This document shows positions 32,382 to 48,700 of a DNA stretch of 64,000 bases, piece by piece. This DNA comes from Dermatophagoides farinae (Eukaryota > Arthropoda > Arachnida > Sarcoptiformes > Pyroglyphidae). The stretch lies in the NCBI RefSeq assembly GCF_024713945.1, contig NC_134682.1, positions 310,001 through 374,000 of the forward strand, in the 5' to 3' direction. Under the pieces are notes generated by a model. It was given only the letters and a program-made list of their open reading frames with translations, ran no database searches and had not been told where the DNA came from. A program made the position numbers and the translations under genes. Each line of letters opens with the position of its first letter. Position 1 is the first letter of the stretch.

Positions 32382-35300
32382 GTGAGCGAAATTTTTTTTT
32401 GTTTTGTTTTCAATGTCACTTGGCCACGAGCCATACACACTTTTGCACATCATACCGTTATAAGAACACAGATGTTCCAAATCTGACACACGAGCATTAA
32501 TGCATAATAATAATAGTGCCACACATGTGTTCGGTAATTTTTTTTTCGTTTTCGCTGCAGCAATAATAAAGGATCGTCAAATGTGTGTTTGTCTACATTC
32601 AACAAAAAACTACCGGTCCAAAATCTATTTCATTTTGTTTTTAGTTTTTCTTCTTCAAAATGATGCATTTATCCAACGGTCTTTCTTTCTTTCTGATTTT
32701 CTATGTTCGTTTTTTTTCATAACGGACGAATCTTTGATTCTTTTTTTTCCATTTCACAATTTTCACGACCTAGCAGCATTGGCTATAATGACGAGATCGA
32801 TTTAAGTTACAAAATACACCCACCACCATCATCATACAGATGCAGATGGCTTTTTTTTCCCTAAATGCTCTATGTCTCTATTGACGGTTATTCAAACGAC
32901 CGATCATCATCATTTTATTAGTATATATTAGCAGAAGCAGCAATTTTTGTTGCTAATCCAAACTATTTCAATTATTTAATTGTTCCGCATGTTTAAAATG
33001 TTTTCAATTGTTTTATATTATATTTATAATCATCATCAAAAGTTCTCTCAAACAACAAGTGGTTGTTTTTTTGAATTATAATAAATTCTTTAACATCCTC
33101 ATGTTCTATGATTCTATTACATGATTTATGTGATGTGATTATTATGATTATATGATTTTATTATTGCCATTGTAATCCACTATCTTGTCTGGTTTTTTTT
33201 GTTGTTGTTGTTATTGGTGTTATTGGTGATCATCATTATCGTCAAAGTCGTCATTGTAATTATCAAATGTTGTATGTTGCCCATAATTTAAATTTAATTT
33301 TTTTTTTTCGTTTTGAGATTATTAGATAACAGTTTCCTTTGAAACCTAAAGTGATACTATTTTATCATCATCATCATCATCATTGATGTGATAAGCAGAA
33401 ATTTTTTTTTCAATCAATTTATTGATTTATTATTATTGAATTGAATCCGGATTTTTGTTGTTGTTGTTGTTGTTGATTATGACGGATCATTGGCTTTTTT
33501 CCCTCCATTGATGTGTATGTGATGATTGTATAATTTGATTATTTCTCGAATATAGAAACGATTTATGGAAAAAAAGAGTCTTTATAGATATATTCTTCAT
33601 ATATACCTGTTGATAGGTTTCTCACATTATCGATCGATAAATAGTATGTATGAATGACATTTATATATTATATATTTCCAGTTAACATTGTAATGATCCA
33701 TTGATTAATCATTGGTTTCTCGTTTTTTTTTGCATTTACATTCATACAACATAAAAAACAGTTTTATACAAAAATTTTTAATCGATCAATCAATCGATGG
33801 AATTTTTATTATATAAATGAGCGTGGATAAGATTTGTGATCTTTTTACATTTCTGCTAAATTCGATTTAAATCGTATGTTGTTCACACACACACAAATGA
33901 TGATGATGATCCTCACGAACCGATTTGATCGCTTCTTGATGCTAAATAAATTGATACGAATAATCTTTATATTACCTTTTTGACCAAATGATGAAATTAT
34001 CAATCAAATAAATTACGAATATCGGATATAAAATTTATTTAGGCTAAACGCTGTTGTCACAAAACATTGTCCTATTTTTTTACTTCTATTTGATAATCTT
34101 TGCCCTTTAAGGTCTATTTTTTTCTCTCTCTCTTCAATTAATAATATTCAAATGTCTGTTGCATGTGTTGTGGTGCTCATCATTATCATTATTGAATAAA
34201 ATTGGTAGACAACATTCTTGTGAAATGGAAAAATTGCATTATCGACATTTATTGAAATGGAAAAAATGAAAAAGCAAAAATTTTTGTTTCAATCAAAAAT
34301 TTTTGAATTTTTTTTTTAATGATAACGATGATCAGTGTGTTGAACATATACTGTTTAGCGACAATTACACCATTGACATTTTAGTTTTAATATAGTTCAT
34401 CTCTCAATTTGTTTTTCTTTTTTTGTTGCCATTTTGTTGTTTCATTTACATATTCATCATCATTAGATATTTGCATTTTTACTAAATGATTAATCCAAAA
34501 TCATCATAGGATGATGATCAGATCTCATCATGTATAATGAATTAATGAATGCTGATGAAGATCATCATCATCAACATTGTATAATTGGCTCATTATCCTT
34601 GATATTTAAAATGATATGATTATGATATAATATATAGATGGATAGATGATGGAAATTTTTTTTTCAATTTTTTACATTTCATTGTGTTTCTGTATCTGTG
34701 CTGTTGTTGTTGTTGTTGTTATGTCAATTCCGTTATAATTTTATAGACTATAGAAATTTTTTTTTTTAGTAAAAGTCGTTATTTTTCACTTTTTCCTTTG
34801 TTGATGTTTCAAGGTATTTGATTAATCATTTTTTTCTGGATCATCGTATTTATGTTTTGTTTGTTTGTTTGTTTATCATGGCTACCATTTGGGATCCATT
34901 AGAGCTAAAATGTTATAAAGTTTGTCGTTGTTGTTGTTGTTTTCGTCGTGTTTATTCGTAGTGGTAGATGATTTGAAATTCATATTTATAGTTTGATCAA
35001 TTTATAGTTTTCCGGATCGTTTTTTTTTCTTTGATTCACAATTGTATGTTAAAATGTGTGTGTGTGTTGGTTTTTATTATGACTATGACACACACAGGTA
35101 TAAGGTATGAGACACGCAAATTTTTTTTTATTCGTTTAATCGGATAACAAATACAGACATAGACATTACAAGGTTGAATTGGACAAAATTGAAATTCATT
35201 TTCGATGAATCGTTGATCACGAATAAATCAATATATGTGAATAAATGCAGAAAAATTGGGAATAAATAAAATGTCAACCATTTTGACATTTTATAATCGA

Positions 35301-36082
35301 TAATTTTTTTTTGTTCTTTTCACCATTCGGTCCTCTGTTTGATTGATTGATTGAATTGTCATCTAAACGAATTGGCCATAGAACAACAACAACAATAAAA
35401 CATCATTCCAACATTGTCATCGTTATCGAAAATTTCCAAAAAAAAAATTATTAATATTTTTTAACCTTGAATTTATGACATTTACCCTCTCCCATTCGTA
35501 TGTATTTGCCATTTGGTGGACACATGGCTGCTAAACATCAATGACATCTCTTAAAAAAAAATTTCAAGTTGAAATGATTGACGATATTGTTTTGTTGTCG
35601 TTGTTTTTTTTCTTTTTTCCATTTGACCATTATCATCAAATCCTATATATATGATATGTCATCAACATTGTCATCATGTTTGGACTTGTCATGCTGTGTG
35701 TATCTTGTGTGTGTGTGTGAATCTATATACACACGGAATATGTATTTAGAATGGAAAAAAAAGAAAATGAAAAATTGTTCCGGTCAAATAAACACATAGG
35801 ATTAGATTTGTTGAACAAAGAATAAAAAGGAAAAAAGAAAAATTCAGCTGTTGTTTAGTTTTTATTATTAATATAATTTGAACATCCGGTCTTTTGAATG
35901 ATGATTCATGGTTGATTTTTTTTTACGACAATGGATTTACTAGCATACACACACATACAAGTGAGTTGCATGATGAGAATCTCATCTTTCCCTTTGATAT
36001 TTCTTTTGTTGCTAATGAAATAAGCAGAAAAAAATACCGTTATGTTCACCAAACAAACATCATTCAAAGGGCTATGTCTGTG

Positions 36083-36086
<4 letters not shown>

Positions 36087-36115
<29 letters not shown>
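36087..36115 (+). repeat. (TG)n microsatellite
   Basis: About 14 TG units, uninterrupted. Confidence 0.9.
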
Positions 36116-36118
<3 letters not shown>

Positions 36119-39100
36119 TTCAATTTGTACTTGGTCATCATCATCCACATCCACAAATCGAAGATGTTAAATGTAAAGAACGATGACCGGTTTTTTTCTG
36201 TTTGTTTCCATCACCAATCGAACGTATATGGCTGTCCATGTAATCCTTTGGTTACTCTTTTTTTTTGTTTTGTTTCTGGTTTCCATAAAAGTTGATTTCC
36301 ATCAAATCATTTTTTTTGCCCTTTGGCTATTTCAACAATTTCCTGTGTGTTTGTGTTGATGTTTGATTCATGTTTGGTTGGTTGGTTTGTTGGTTGGTTT
36401 CCACTCATCTAACATTTTACCTTTTTCTTTTTTTTGCCATTCACAGACATTTTGTTCAATTAATAAATATTTCCATAGAATTTTAATGAATCATAATTTT
36501 TTTGGTTATTTTTCTTCTGATGAATAAAGACCATTCCTTTTGTGTGTGGTGAATATTTTCGTATTTTAATTGAATATATTGATTGATTTCTATTGAATCA
36601 ATGTTTTCTTGTTGGAATTAATTCATTGTGTTTTTTTCTCATGACTACCATTTAGTGGCTATAAATGATTGCTCATTTCGATTGCAATAACCATGTGCTT
36701 ATGCGTGAGAGAGATAAAACTGGACTATTTTCCCCAAAAAAAAGATGACCATTTTTTATTTAATCCTTGTTGATATAGTTGTTAGCCCCAGAAATAGAAA
36801 TCACCGTATTTCATCATCAGTTGTTTTATTGTCTTTTGAAAACAATCACCAAATTTGGTCAAATTCTAATGATGATCTGCGAAGGTGTTTTGTCTGTCAT
36901 CGTCATTGTTTTGTTCCTTTTTATTTATCATGAAAATGTCATTTTTTATAAACAGAAAATAATCTTTAAAAATGCATTAATGTTTGATGCATTCTTTTTA
37001 ATTGCTTCAAGTTTTTTGTCGTTTACCTAAACCTATTATCATCCATCTTATGTGTGTATGTGTGTGTGCATGGTAATGGCTACCCTTTCTTTCTTGGAAC
37101 TGTTAATCACCATGATGATTATCATAAATATGGTGTTTGTGTTTCGAGATTTATAGAGAAAAAAAAAAGACAAAAAACCAAAAAAAAAACAAACGAGAAT
37201 CCAGATTACGACCATGTTCATCGTCCATCCATCCATTTCATTTCGTTTCATTTGGTTGGTTAACCAAATTTTGAAGAATAGAGATTTATATAAAGAATTA
37301 TTATCAAGGAATAAAAGAGTTAAATTTGAAAAAAATGTTTTTTTTTTGTTTATGAAAATTTTTAATCACATAGTGATGATGATAATGAAAAAAGTTGACA
37401 ATTTTTTTTCCTCGTCATCATCGTCGTTTCTGTGGTTATTTTGAGAAAAAAAAGATGATGAATGATACAATTCGACAATAAGCAGCAAGCTACTTTAAAT
37501 AATCGTCATGGATTAATGATTCATCTGGATGGTAATGTACTATATGGATGATGATGATGATGATGATAATGACTATGGGAGGAGTAGTAGCAGTGTATGT
37601 GGGAGGATTAAAAAAAAAATATTTAAATTTAAAAAAAAAATAATGGCAACTAATTATGATGATTTAACCCTTTTTTGCATATTATATAAGATTTAAAGTT
37701 GATAATTTTTCAACACTAAATAACAATGTGTACACAGGTAACTTTTCAATAAAAATTGATTTTTTTTTTTTTTTTGGTTCAATCATTGATTCTGTCAATT
37801 GTCATCATCATCATCATCATCGTCGTCATTATTATTGTTTTTTTTTTGTTGATAAATGTCAACGAACCATCATCTGGCAATGAACAAAAAAAAACAAACA
37901 AACACATACCTGGCTATAAGCTCATTTTATTATTATTTTTATTTTGAGAAAAAAAAATAAACAACAAACACAGATTCAGATGTTCAGAGAATCAATGAAA
38001 ATGATGATGATAATAATAATAATAATAATAATAATTTTTTTTATTACGATTCATTTTCTTTTTCCTTTTTTCGTTTTGGTTTTCATGATGATGAGATTTA
38101 CAACAACAACAACAAAAAAACTTTATGACTTTTTTTTCTCCTGAAAAGTTTTTTTTTTGTTATATTCATGCGCTGTAAGGTAACACACGACAAAGGTCGT
38201 GAAATTCCATCAATTCATCAGTCAGTCATTCATTTCATTGATGATAAGTTTGTTATGATGACGGTTTTTTTTTTTTTTTTTTTGGTGACCTTGGCTACCG
38301 TATTTTTTTGGCCAATTCTCATAATGATGATGATTGAATTAACATTGATTTTGATTGATTAAATCAATTTTTCATCAATAAATAATGCTGATTATGATGA
38401 TGATGATGATGAGTTTTCTAAAACTTAATTTGCATATGTGTGATATATCTGTCTGAGTGTTTTTTTTCATGAACCTGTTATATATGCCCTGTGAGTATGT
38501 GATGATTCATAAGCAAAAAAAAAATTTTACGGAACAAAAAAAAATTTTCCAAGAATTCTTGTTTTTCCCCTGTGTCTGTGTCTCACTTCTTTTTTTTTCA
38601 CTGCATCTTCATTTGTTGTGCCGATTCACCTTTTTTTCTTTCAATTATCACCATAATGTATATATTGGATTGATGTTTTTTTTTCATATAGGTGATGATG
38701 ATGATGATTCAAACATCCATAACAACAACAAAAACAACAAGCTACCTGGCTAGCTGGTCATTGAATTGGTTGGCTATAGCTATAGCAAGCCACACACACA
38801 CACACCATCAACAAGTTGAATGTTCCTTGTTTCTCGTTGTATGTGTGTGTTTGTTATTGTCTATCTTCAATATATACTTTTGATTGATAATGAATTAATG
38901 ATGATGATGATGGTTATTGCACCTTTTTTTTCTTGTTTTTTTTCATTTGGCTCTCTCTCTCTCTTTTATTCTCCTCATTGACTTTGAGATACTTGACACA
39001 TTACTATTGGCTGGTTGATATAGAGAAAAAATCGACAAAGATGACGATGATGATAATAATGTTATAAAGCAATAATGATTATTATGCACATTGATATTGT

Positions 39101-42100
39101 ATATATCGGAAATTAAGTGAATTGGATAGCTTTTTTGTTTAAGGCTGGCGAATTTCTTATGTCTTGCATAGACGACATCATCGATAGATAAATGGTGAAT
39201 TACATTACATTTGTGTATGTTGTGTGAAAATTTTATGTTTATGAAAATATCAAAGAATTCGTCATTCGCGCATATGTGTGTGTGTAATCGATAGTGTTGG
39301 CCCAATTCCGCTGACACATCTATAAGAAGAAAAAAAAATTTTTACCGCTGATCAATCTATCCATCTATCGATGATTGATCATCATTCACACATTTTTTGT
39401 TTTGTTTTGTTTGGTGGTTGTGGTTTTTTCCATTTTTTTTGTTTATTAAATATTTTTTTTCAATTCAATGAATTGTTGGTATTTCACCGAGCCATTATAT
39501 TTTTATTGATTGTCGATCATTAGCGGCTAAAATTCCAAAATTGTTGCAGCTGGCCGGCTAATTTTGTTATGTACTTTCCTATTTATTCATTTATATAAAT
39601 CGATGTTGTCATTGTTTTTTTTCTATTTCTCTCTCTCTCTCTCTCTCTTTGATTCATTAATGGCCCTATAATTAGCATCGATTATCGTTAAAATTATATT
39701 CTCTTGTGATTCTAAATGGACATTGTATTTGTTTATTCCATGATTATTTTATGTATTTGTTTAGTGTGTGCGTGGAAATCCCTTGAATTTGTGTTTTTTT
39801 TTTATTATTGAAATTAAAAGAATTAATCAATTCAATTTCTTAATGATTTAATTATGATGGTTATGATGATTTCAAGTTTTTTCTTGTTTCAAATTTTGTG
39901 ATTGGAAATTTTTTTTGCTGGGAAATTTTCTTTTTTTGATTACACCAATTTCTTTTTTTTCTTTCTCAGATGTTTCTTATTCATTTTTCATTCAAATTTC
40001 ACGCACATATTTATTCACATTTGTCTTTCATATATATATATGTCTAGGCGCTCTACATATTTATTCAGTTGTTTTGCTGTTGTCTATTTTTTTTTATTGT
40101 TCAACATGAACAGATAATTTATAACCAAGATTTATTATCCACAGACAACAAATTTGAATCACCTGAAATGATTATATATGAACAACAGATAGCGATAAAG
40201 ATTTTTTTTGAATCATCATCATTGAATAATCCAAGAATATAAAATATTCATATATATGGTTTAACCCTATGCATACACATAGTGTATAGGGTGATGAGAA
40301 ACTTTATGAAATAAATTTTTTTGTTTGTTTCACCATAGTTCATATGTCATATATCAAATGATGATGTGTACCGTGTGTGTGTGTGTGTTTGAATCTCAAT
40401 GGGATGTTGCCAATATATTTTGTTGTTGGAGATGACTGCCTTGTTGTCTAATTTCATTATTGATTGAATGAGTTTGTTTGTCGAAAAAAAACATCTGATC
40501 ATTTCTGATGATGATGGTAACATTTTGTCGTTTATCATTTGATGAAAACATTTTTTTTCCATACAAAAACAATGGATACTTTTTGAAAATCATCATCATC
40601 ATCATCTTGGTCAATCGGATTTTGTTTTTGATTTTTTTGAATGTTTCTTTGTCATCTAATAAGCAAAAAAATTTTATTCGTGACACAATTGGCGCCCTTT
40701 TTTTATTTGGTTATTAAAATGTTCTTATAGTTCATTCACACAGACGCATGAATTTTTATTCTAGATTTTTTTTTCTTTCTAATCATGGATCATCATCATA
40801 TATTTTATGTCCATTGGCTATCTATGTGTGTGTGTGATGATTAAGTTTCAATCATTTTTTTTCAATTGTTCGATATTGATATGATGTTTTCACCGTGTGA
40901 ATCCCGTCATAATAATAATAATAATAAAACGCGATTATAAAACCACAGAAAAAAAACAAAACAAAACATTGTCGATCATTGGAGATTTTTTTCTCATGAT
41001 AAAACCAAAAAAAAAAACAAACAAACATGAAAGAAGAAAACAATTCAAAAATTTAAAGATTATAAATGATTCAACAATCGTATGAATCGAATAAATGAAA
41101 TGAAAAAAAAAAATAAAATCATCGTCAAATCGATTATTGATTGATTGACAAATGTTAATCATCATTAATATTATTTTTATTTTTTTTTTTTTTTTTTTTT
41201 GAAAAATATAAAACATTTCACACTCACAAACACACTTGAACCTATACGTTTAAAAAAAGGTCAACCAAGAATTGAAAACACACACATACACACACACACA
41301 TTGATCGAATGAATGTTGTCATTTGCTTGACAATCCAATATATTAACTTGTTTATTACCATTTCACATTTAAAAAAAAACCATCACTATCATCATTCATT
41401 AACTTGTTGCTTACTGTTTTTCTATAGAATGAATATATTATATATTCGTATATTTTGCTTATTGCATCCTGTATTTTATTTTTTTAAATGTACTAAAATT
41501 TGTCGTCGTCGTCGTCGTTTTTTTTTATTTGTCCGAATTCATCGTATCATGTGATGATGAAATCTTTAATGAAAAAAATTCAAAATCAACGATAAATGTC
41601 GTTAATCAACAAACGACCCTAACCAGAATGACAAACTCTTGAACAACCTGTATTCAGTGTGACTCAAAGATGATGATGATGGTGATGATTGTGGATTTCA
41701 TGCCTACAGTTCTTGTGATTCAGTGGTCGATGTTCAATTTGATTTTTTTTTCTCGAAAATAACCAAACTTAACGAGCGCATCAAGCCATAAATACTGGTG
41801 ATATTGCCATCACCATCACCACCATCACACATCTCATCAACGCCACCCAAATGAATAAGAAAAAAAAAGTTTCGTTGATTTCTCCAAGAGTTCGTTGTCG
41901 TTTGTTTTTCAATTTTCCTACTGCTATAATTTTGCATCAATTTGTTCCAATGTTTGTGTTTGTTGGCTGTACATATTGTAGACAATAACCAATGCTTGAC
42001 CGATCACTATCTCTGTTTTTCCTTTCTCTCTTTTCAATTTTGAATAACATCAAAAGAATTGAATCACTATTTAAATCGAATCAAATCAAAATCAGATCAG

Positions 42101-44074
42101 ATCAAGTTTTGTTTTCGTTTGTTTTCGCTTGTTTCTCAAAATTCACCTGTCGAATTTTTTTTAGAATATAAATTTTCGACTTTTACCTTTACCTTTGAAC
42201 TTGATTCCCTCATTTTGTTGTTGTTCATGTATCTACCACATTAAACATATATATCGATGGTTTGTGTGTGTGTATGTACCATTCGTTTTTCGAAGGTCAT
42301 TTCGATTTCTTCGAAATCGATGTACCAACAGACTTTGTATGTTTATTTGTATGCTTCTACAGTTTGATGGTGTTCTCTGTCCAATTTATTGAAGCTCCAA
42401 TTTTTTTTCCTCTATAATTGGTGCTGCAATAATAGTCGTTACTGTGTTTGTGCAATTTCATTTTCGATTCTTTTCGTTTATTTATTATCATCATCATCAT
42501 CAATGCCATTTTAACCTATAGGTAGATCCATGTTGTAACATCCATATGGGTAGGTTTTTGCTTACCAAAACACAAATCATTCGTATGAGTCAGTGTCTTG
42601 TTTTCTTGTATTTGAAAATGACCGTTTTATACTTGTTTTGTTGTTGTTGTTGTTGTTGTTGTTATTATTCGTGATGACCTCAATCGTGGTTCAATCTTCA
42701 TGATCATCATCATGGTGAATAGTGTTGTTGATTGAAGAATAAGGTGATAAGGTCGTTACTAGTTACAAATCAAGTTGAATAATCATCATCATCAAGTCTG
42801 GCTAACACTAACATACACACACACTCTTATATCATCGATAGGCGTTTTGACCAAATCATTCAATGTTTTTGAAGAAAAAAAAAGGTTTTTTTTCTCTCGA
42901 TAAAATTCAGCAATCATTTATTTTACTTTCTTTTTATTTCATTTGTTTGTCAAAAAAAAAACTTTATTTTTGGAATCGAATATTTCATATTTATTATCAT
43001 TTTTTGTTGTTGTTGTTTATTATAGTATCATCTAATACTACTACTACTACTGCCATTTTTTATATTAACTCCTTTGGCACTTGGATTTAAAGAGATAGAC
43101 AGAGAGAGAGAGAGAGAGAATTGCAATCCATGAAAGTAACAAAACTGCATATATATGTTCACAATGCAAGAAAATCATAAAGATTAGGCAATTAGCCAGA
43201 CACACACACTTGACATCGAAAATCATTCAGCAGCTTAAGAAAAAAAATACACATATACACGCATATACTGCACACACACACACAAACACACCGTGTTTTT
43301 ATCATTTTAATGTTGTCGATGTTTATTGTCTACGATGATGATGATGATGATGATACCAGGCCAACTAGAATTATGGATGACAAAATCTCTATTTAGGTAG
43401 TAGCATTTTATTTTATTTTATTTTTTTTTTATTTTAGATAAATGTGATCTATATATTATGCTACGTAATGAAAATTCCTGATAAATGTGTCATAGACACA
43501 GACACACACTGGTTTTTATTCAATTTTCATTCAAATTAAATCAAATCTCTGAATATGGGTGGGTGTGTCGTTGTCGAAACTAACTCATTCAAGATTCTTT
43601 GAGAAAAAATGAATGAATGAATGAATTTATTTGTGAAAATAGGCAAACGAACAAAAAAAAATCAAAATTTGTTTGTTTTCTTCATTATTCTTTAATGTTA
43701 ATTGCACGTTTCTTTTTTCATTTATTCATTCATATTCGTTTGAATTTAGATCAGCGCACATTACAATGTCGTTTTGGAACAGTGAAAAAAGTTTGTCTGC
43801 TCAATATTTTACTTTGTTTCAGTTGATGATGATGATGATGATCAATAAGACAATCCTTCTTTTTTTAATAAAATTATCAATCATTATAATTAATATAAAA
43901 TGTGCCAAAAAGATTATATTATTATTTATCAGCATCATTACGCGGATAAAGATTTTAATCTTGGATTTTGTGCAGTTTGGTGATGATGATGCCAATGGTT
44001 GTTGTTGTTGTTGTCGTTGTCGTTTTGTTAGTGTGTGTTTTTGTGTGCGTATGATTGTGAGTGATTTAATTTGA

Positions 44075-44106
44075 TTTTTTCTTTCTTTCTTTCTTTCTTT
44101 CTTTCT
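44075..44106 (+). repeat. (CTTT)n microsatellite
   Basis: Tetranucleotide run of about seven to eight CTTT units after poly-T. Confidence 0.85.
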
Positions 44107-45737
44107 CTGGTTTAACATTTGCTGATTTAGCTTCTATTTTTGCAAAATTTCGAGAATTTTCATTTAATGCAATAATACATTCATTATTGTATTATTTTGC
44201 TACATAATCATCATCATCGTTGTCGTTGTCGTCGTCGTCGTCGATTCCAAAGAATATTCTTGTTTTTTATATTTTTTCCATTGAATTTCTTTCTCTCTTG
44301 GCTTGACAATGGTTGATTCGGAATCAGAAAATTAATAAGAATTATTATTATTATAATTATATGCACCAAAAAAAAACATTGGCAACATTCTGGATTCTGG
44401 ACAGAATTTTTCAAACGAAAAAAAATGATTTTTTCCGGGACATGTTTTTCTTCTTAATGTGGTAGTAGCCATTCATATATTTTCATAATTTCACGTGCCT
44501 TGATCTTGAAAATCCAATTTTTTTTTTTGCTCTGTCTGGTAAACATAAAACAATCCTGGATTATAGATAATTATTCGTTCAACACTTTTCCTGTGTATAA
44601 GAGAAAGCGAGAGATTTTTGTGGTTCTCGATTTTCTCGTTTTTTTTTCTCTTTCCATCATATGATATGTTGACTATGGATTTATATTTTTAGCATTTTAA
44701 TCTGCAATCTGCTAGATGTTTTCATTTTCGCTCTTCACTGTTATTGTTTTTTTTTGTGCACGAATTAAATCGACTAATAATGATGATGATTATGATGACA
44801 TTGATTCTATGGCCAAGTTCACTGTTCTATATCGTTGTCGTAAGTTAGTTATTGTGTGTGTGTGTGTGTGTGGAAAAACCGAGAAAAATATGAAAATCCA
44901 CAGTTTTTTTTCATCGGATAAATCTAAATTAAATTTATCGATCAATCGTTGTTGTTGTTGTTGTTGTCGAGGATGATGATGATTGTTTTGCTTTTCTTTT
45001 TTTTTTTTTTTTTTTTGCTTCAAAATCCAATTTCAACGGGTTTTTTCTCTTGTTCATATTGGGCCTTTCTTTTTTTTCCATAATTAAATGTGTGTTTCTG
45101 GATCAACCCATGGAAAAAAAGGTTGCTATACTTAACTCTGATGGATGATCACCACGATGGTTTCAAATTCGCCATGTGTTCAGCGTGTAACGAGCGCAAA
45201 AAAAAATTGGTGAAAAAAAATCTACATAGAACGTTTTTATTCAAATCAAATTCATTCATTCATTCACCCATTTCATTTCATTCATCTTTTTTTTGCAAAA
45301 ATCTTGCTCTATCTCGCTGGTAGAGTTTTCGATCCATTCATTTGTTCATTCATTCATATGTTCCAGCAAACGGCTGCTCTAAAGGGGCTTAATTTTTTTT
45401 TTTTTCTTTGGATCTCTGGTTTCCACAATTTTTACGCATACGGTTGGTTTTTTTTTCTTTACGATGACCTTTGGCATTACTACTATTTTTTTCATGTATG
45501 AGGGCTTTTTCCTATGTTTGAATTCAATGAATGTCAAAAACGAAAACGATGAAAACCATTCAATGTATTTAGGCTATTTTGAACATGTCTGGCACTCGGA
45601 AGTTTACTTTTTTTTTCTTGTAGTGCTGCAGCAAGTTGTTGCTTTCTTTTTCTTTACTCTATGAACTTTGCATTCAATTTTTTTTCTATTCGTTTTTCAT
45701 TGTCAAACTCATGGTTCGTGTGCGTGTGTTTATGAAA

Positions 45738-45745
<8 letters not shown>

Positions 45746-45785
<40 letters not shown>
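45746..45785 (+). repeat. (AG)20 microsatellite
   Basis: Forty-base pure AG run, able to form a homopurine triplex tract. Confidence 0.9.
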
Positions 45786-45790
<5 letters not shown>

Positions 45791-48700
45791 TTACAAAGAA
45801 AAGAAACCTTGGACCTTATTTTTCTTATGCTTATCAAACAACAACAAAAGCATAAAACGTACGATAAACGATGTGTGGTGTGACTATGGTGATGTGAGGT
45901 GAATTTTGTTGATCAATGACGACAGCAGAAGCAGCAACAAGTAGCAGTCATCAGACCAAGGGTCGATCAATTATTTTTTCTTTTTTTTTAAGTCATAAGT
46001 ACCAAGTAAGTTGTTACCTGGTCCAACAGCAACAACAACAACAACCACCACCACTAAGCGATCACCACCTGTACCTGAATATACATTCTATCACCAATCA
46101 TCATCAGTATATCTGGTTATGATATCTATAGTGATAGAAATTGAAATAAAAGTCCATTGATTTGAAAAAAAATAAGGCAGAAGGGAAAAAATTGAAGGTA
46201 GTTTTCTTTTTTTTTTTTTGCTCAAAAACATTGATTGAAACAGGACAGGTGTGTAGTTTAGCAAGCTTGGGACCAGAAAAAAAATTGAACTAAACACACA
46301 GGCACACACACACACATATGCTTAGTCTTGATATGTTTTTTTTGTTGTTGTTTCCTTTCCTTTTCTGATTTGGGTGGTGGGGAAAAAAGGAGAGGGGCGT
46401 ATACCAGCTGTTACTGGTGGTGGTGGTGTCTGTCTCTAAATCATTTTTTTGGTTCAAACACTCATCACACCATCATGCTGGACAAGTGAAGCCAAGTTTT
46501 TCCAATTTTAATGGTAAAAAAAAAATACACTCACAGACACACAACCGACAAAGAAGTTTATGTGGTCCTTTTTGCTAGAGAAAAAAAAACAAACGATTTT
46601 TTCAGTCTGAATCTTTTTTCTTTCTTTCTTTGGTCAGGTTTTAACCTGGTAGTGGTGGTTCGTTCAAACGTTCATCATAAACACACACGGACACAGTGTC
46701 CATTTATAGCAACTAATGATTGGTTTTTTTTTATTTTCAATTCTTCGATATGATCTGTGAATGTGTTTGGGTTAATTGTTGTTGTTGTTGTTGTTGTTTT
46801 GTGACCACCACCACTATATTTTAGGGCCAAAGTTTTTTTTCACAATTCCAAACATTTACGCAAACTCCACAACAACGAGAGAGAAAGAAAAAGAAATAAA
46901 ATTGTTCCAGACGACGATTTTGATGTTTCAAAAGACTCTGTGTGTGTGAGGAGTTGAAGTAGACGTTGGTGTTTTTTCACCGAATTTGAAAACACATACA
47001 GAACCAAGAAAAAAAACCAATTTTATTCGACTTTTAGTTACTTGCTTGTTGCTTCTGAAGCGGTAAGATCCATTTTTTTGTTTTTCGTTGATCTAAATGA
47101 AAAACATTGTGTTTACATTCTGTCTACCTGTGTGTGTGTGAGTGTGTTTCAAGATCCAAATTTTTTTTCATTTTTTTTCGCTTTTTTCGCATTTCACATT
47201 ATCATCATCATTGTCCATGATTTTACCCAAAAAAATCAACAACAACAGCAACGACGACGACGATGATGAACAAGAAGATTTCTTTTTTTTTTCTTTATGG
47301 AATAAGCAAAAACTTGCAAAACTAGTTTTTTATTTTATTCTCTTTCTCTTTCAGTCTCTTTTGAATTGATTTCTTTTTTTTTTTTTTTTATTTTCGCCTC
47401 ATTCAAACTTTATACTACTACTGATTCATAATATATTAAATACACACACACACACTCACATTACAGGGTAAAAAAATATAGAAATTTTGTCGTTTTTCAT
47501 CATCTTCATCAACAATATTCGTTGCCACCAGAACCAGAACTATGAACCACCACCACCACCACCAACACCACTAACATCGACAACAGGCATCATAAAGATT
47601 TTGACGGAGTAAAGCTTACTAGTTTCATCATCATCATCATCATCAAGTGAATATTCGTCAGAAACAAACGAAAAAAATTGTTATAAAACACATAAAAAAC
47701 GACCGAAGAAGAAGTTCAGGATCAACAAGAACATCATTGACGAAGACGACGATTGAAATCGGTATGAAATTACAGAAAAAAAATCAACGAATCAACGATA
47801 ATCAAAATTGAATAAACTACTCGAACCAAACAACAATGAAGTTAAGCATCATTTTCATCATCATGGTGCATTGCTAAATGCTGCTACGAATTTAGAAGAA
47901 ATTTTCTTGATGAAAAAGAATCCTCTCATCATTAGTTTCATATCATATCATCATCATACAAAAATACGAATACACACACACCACCACCACTATCTTATTC
48001 GTTAGTTTTTTTTACGATAAATTGTTGTAGCATCCAGCGGATCAAAAAGCTCCTGTGTGTGTATGGCTGGATAACTTTTAAAAAAAAAATTTTTAGTTTG
48101 ATGATTTCATCGTAGTCATCGTGGTCGTTGTCGTCGTCGTCAAGATCAACATCTATTATCCTATTCCTTCTCGTCATTAAATACGATCGTTTTTTTTTGT
48201 TTCAAAATAATTTTTTTTTTTAAAGATCTCACATTGGTGGTGGTAGTATTGCAGCTCGATAATGTGATCACACACATACACTGCAATGATCATCAACGAC
48301 ATCGACAATTGTCCGTTTGTTTGTTTGTCTCTGTGTGTGTGTGTGTGTCTATGGTGATTTTACGTTGAAATAAAAAGAAAAAAGTAAATTATATTATGAT
48401 GAACCACATGCATGTTTATATGCATGTCTCGCAAATTTTGCAGAAAAAAAAAGAAAAATTTCGAAATCCATTCCATCATCATCATCATCATCAAATCAAA
48501 CGACGTCGATAGGCAACAAATTAAAACAAAAAAAGCCTGATATATCGAAATCCGTTTGCGAGTAGATTTTAGTGGTAAAAAAAAATATCATAGTTTTTAT
48601 CGTATGGTGTGCAAGTCTACCACCAAATCTCTAGTTTATTAGTTAGTTAATTTGGCTTTAAACATAACTACGTGTTTTTTTTTATATTTTTATTTCTTTT

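Noticed and set aside
40265-40293. CCCTAT...ATAGGG short hairpin
   Set aside because: Only about seven perfect pairs followed by mismatches; expected by chance in 64 kb.
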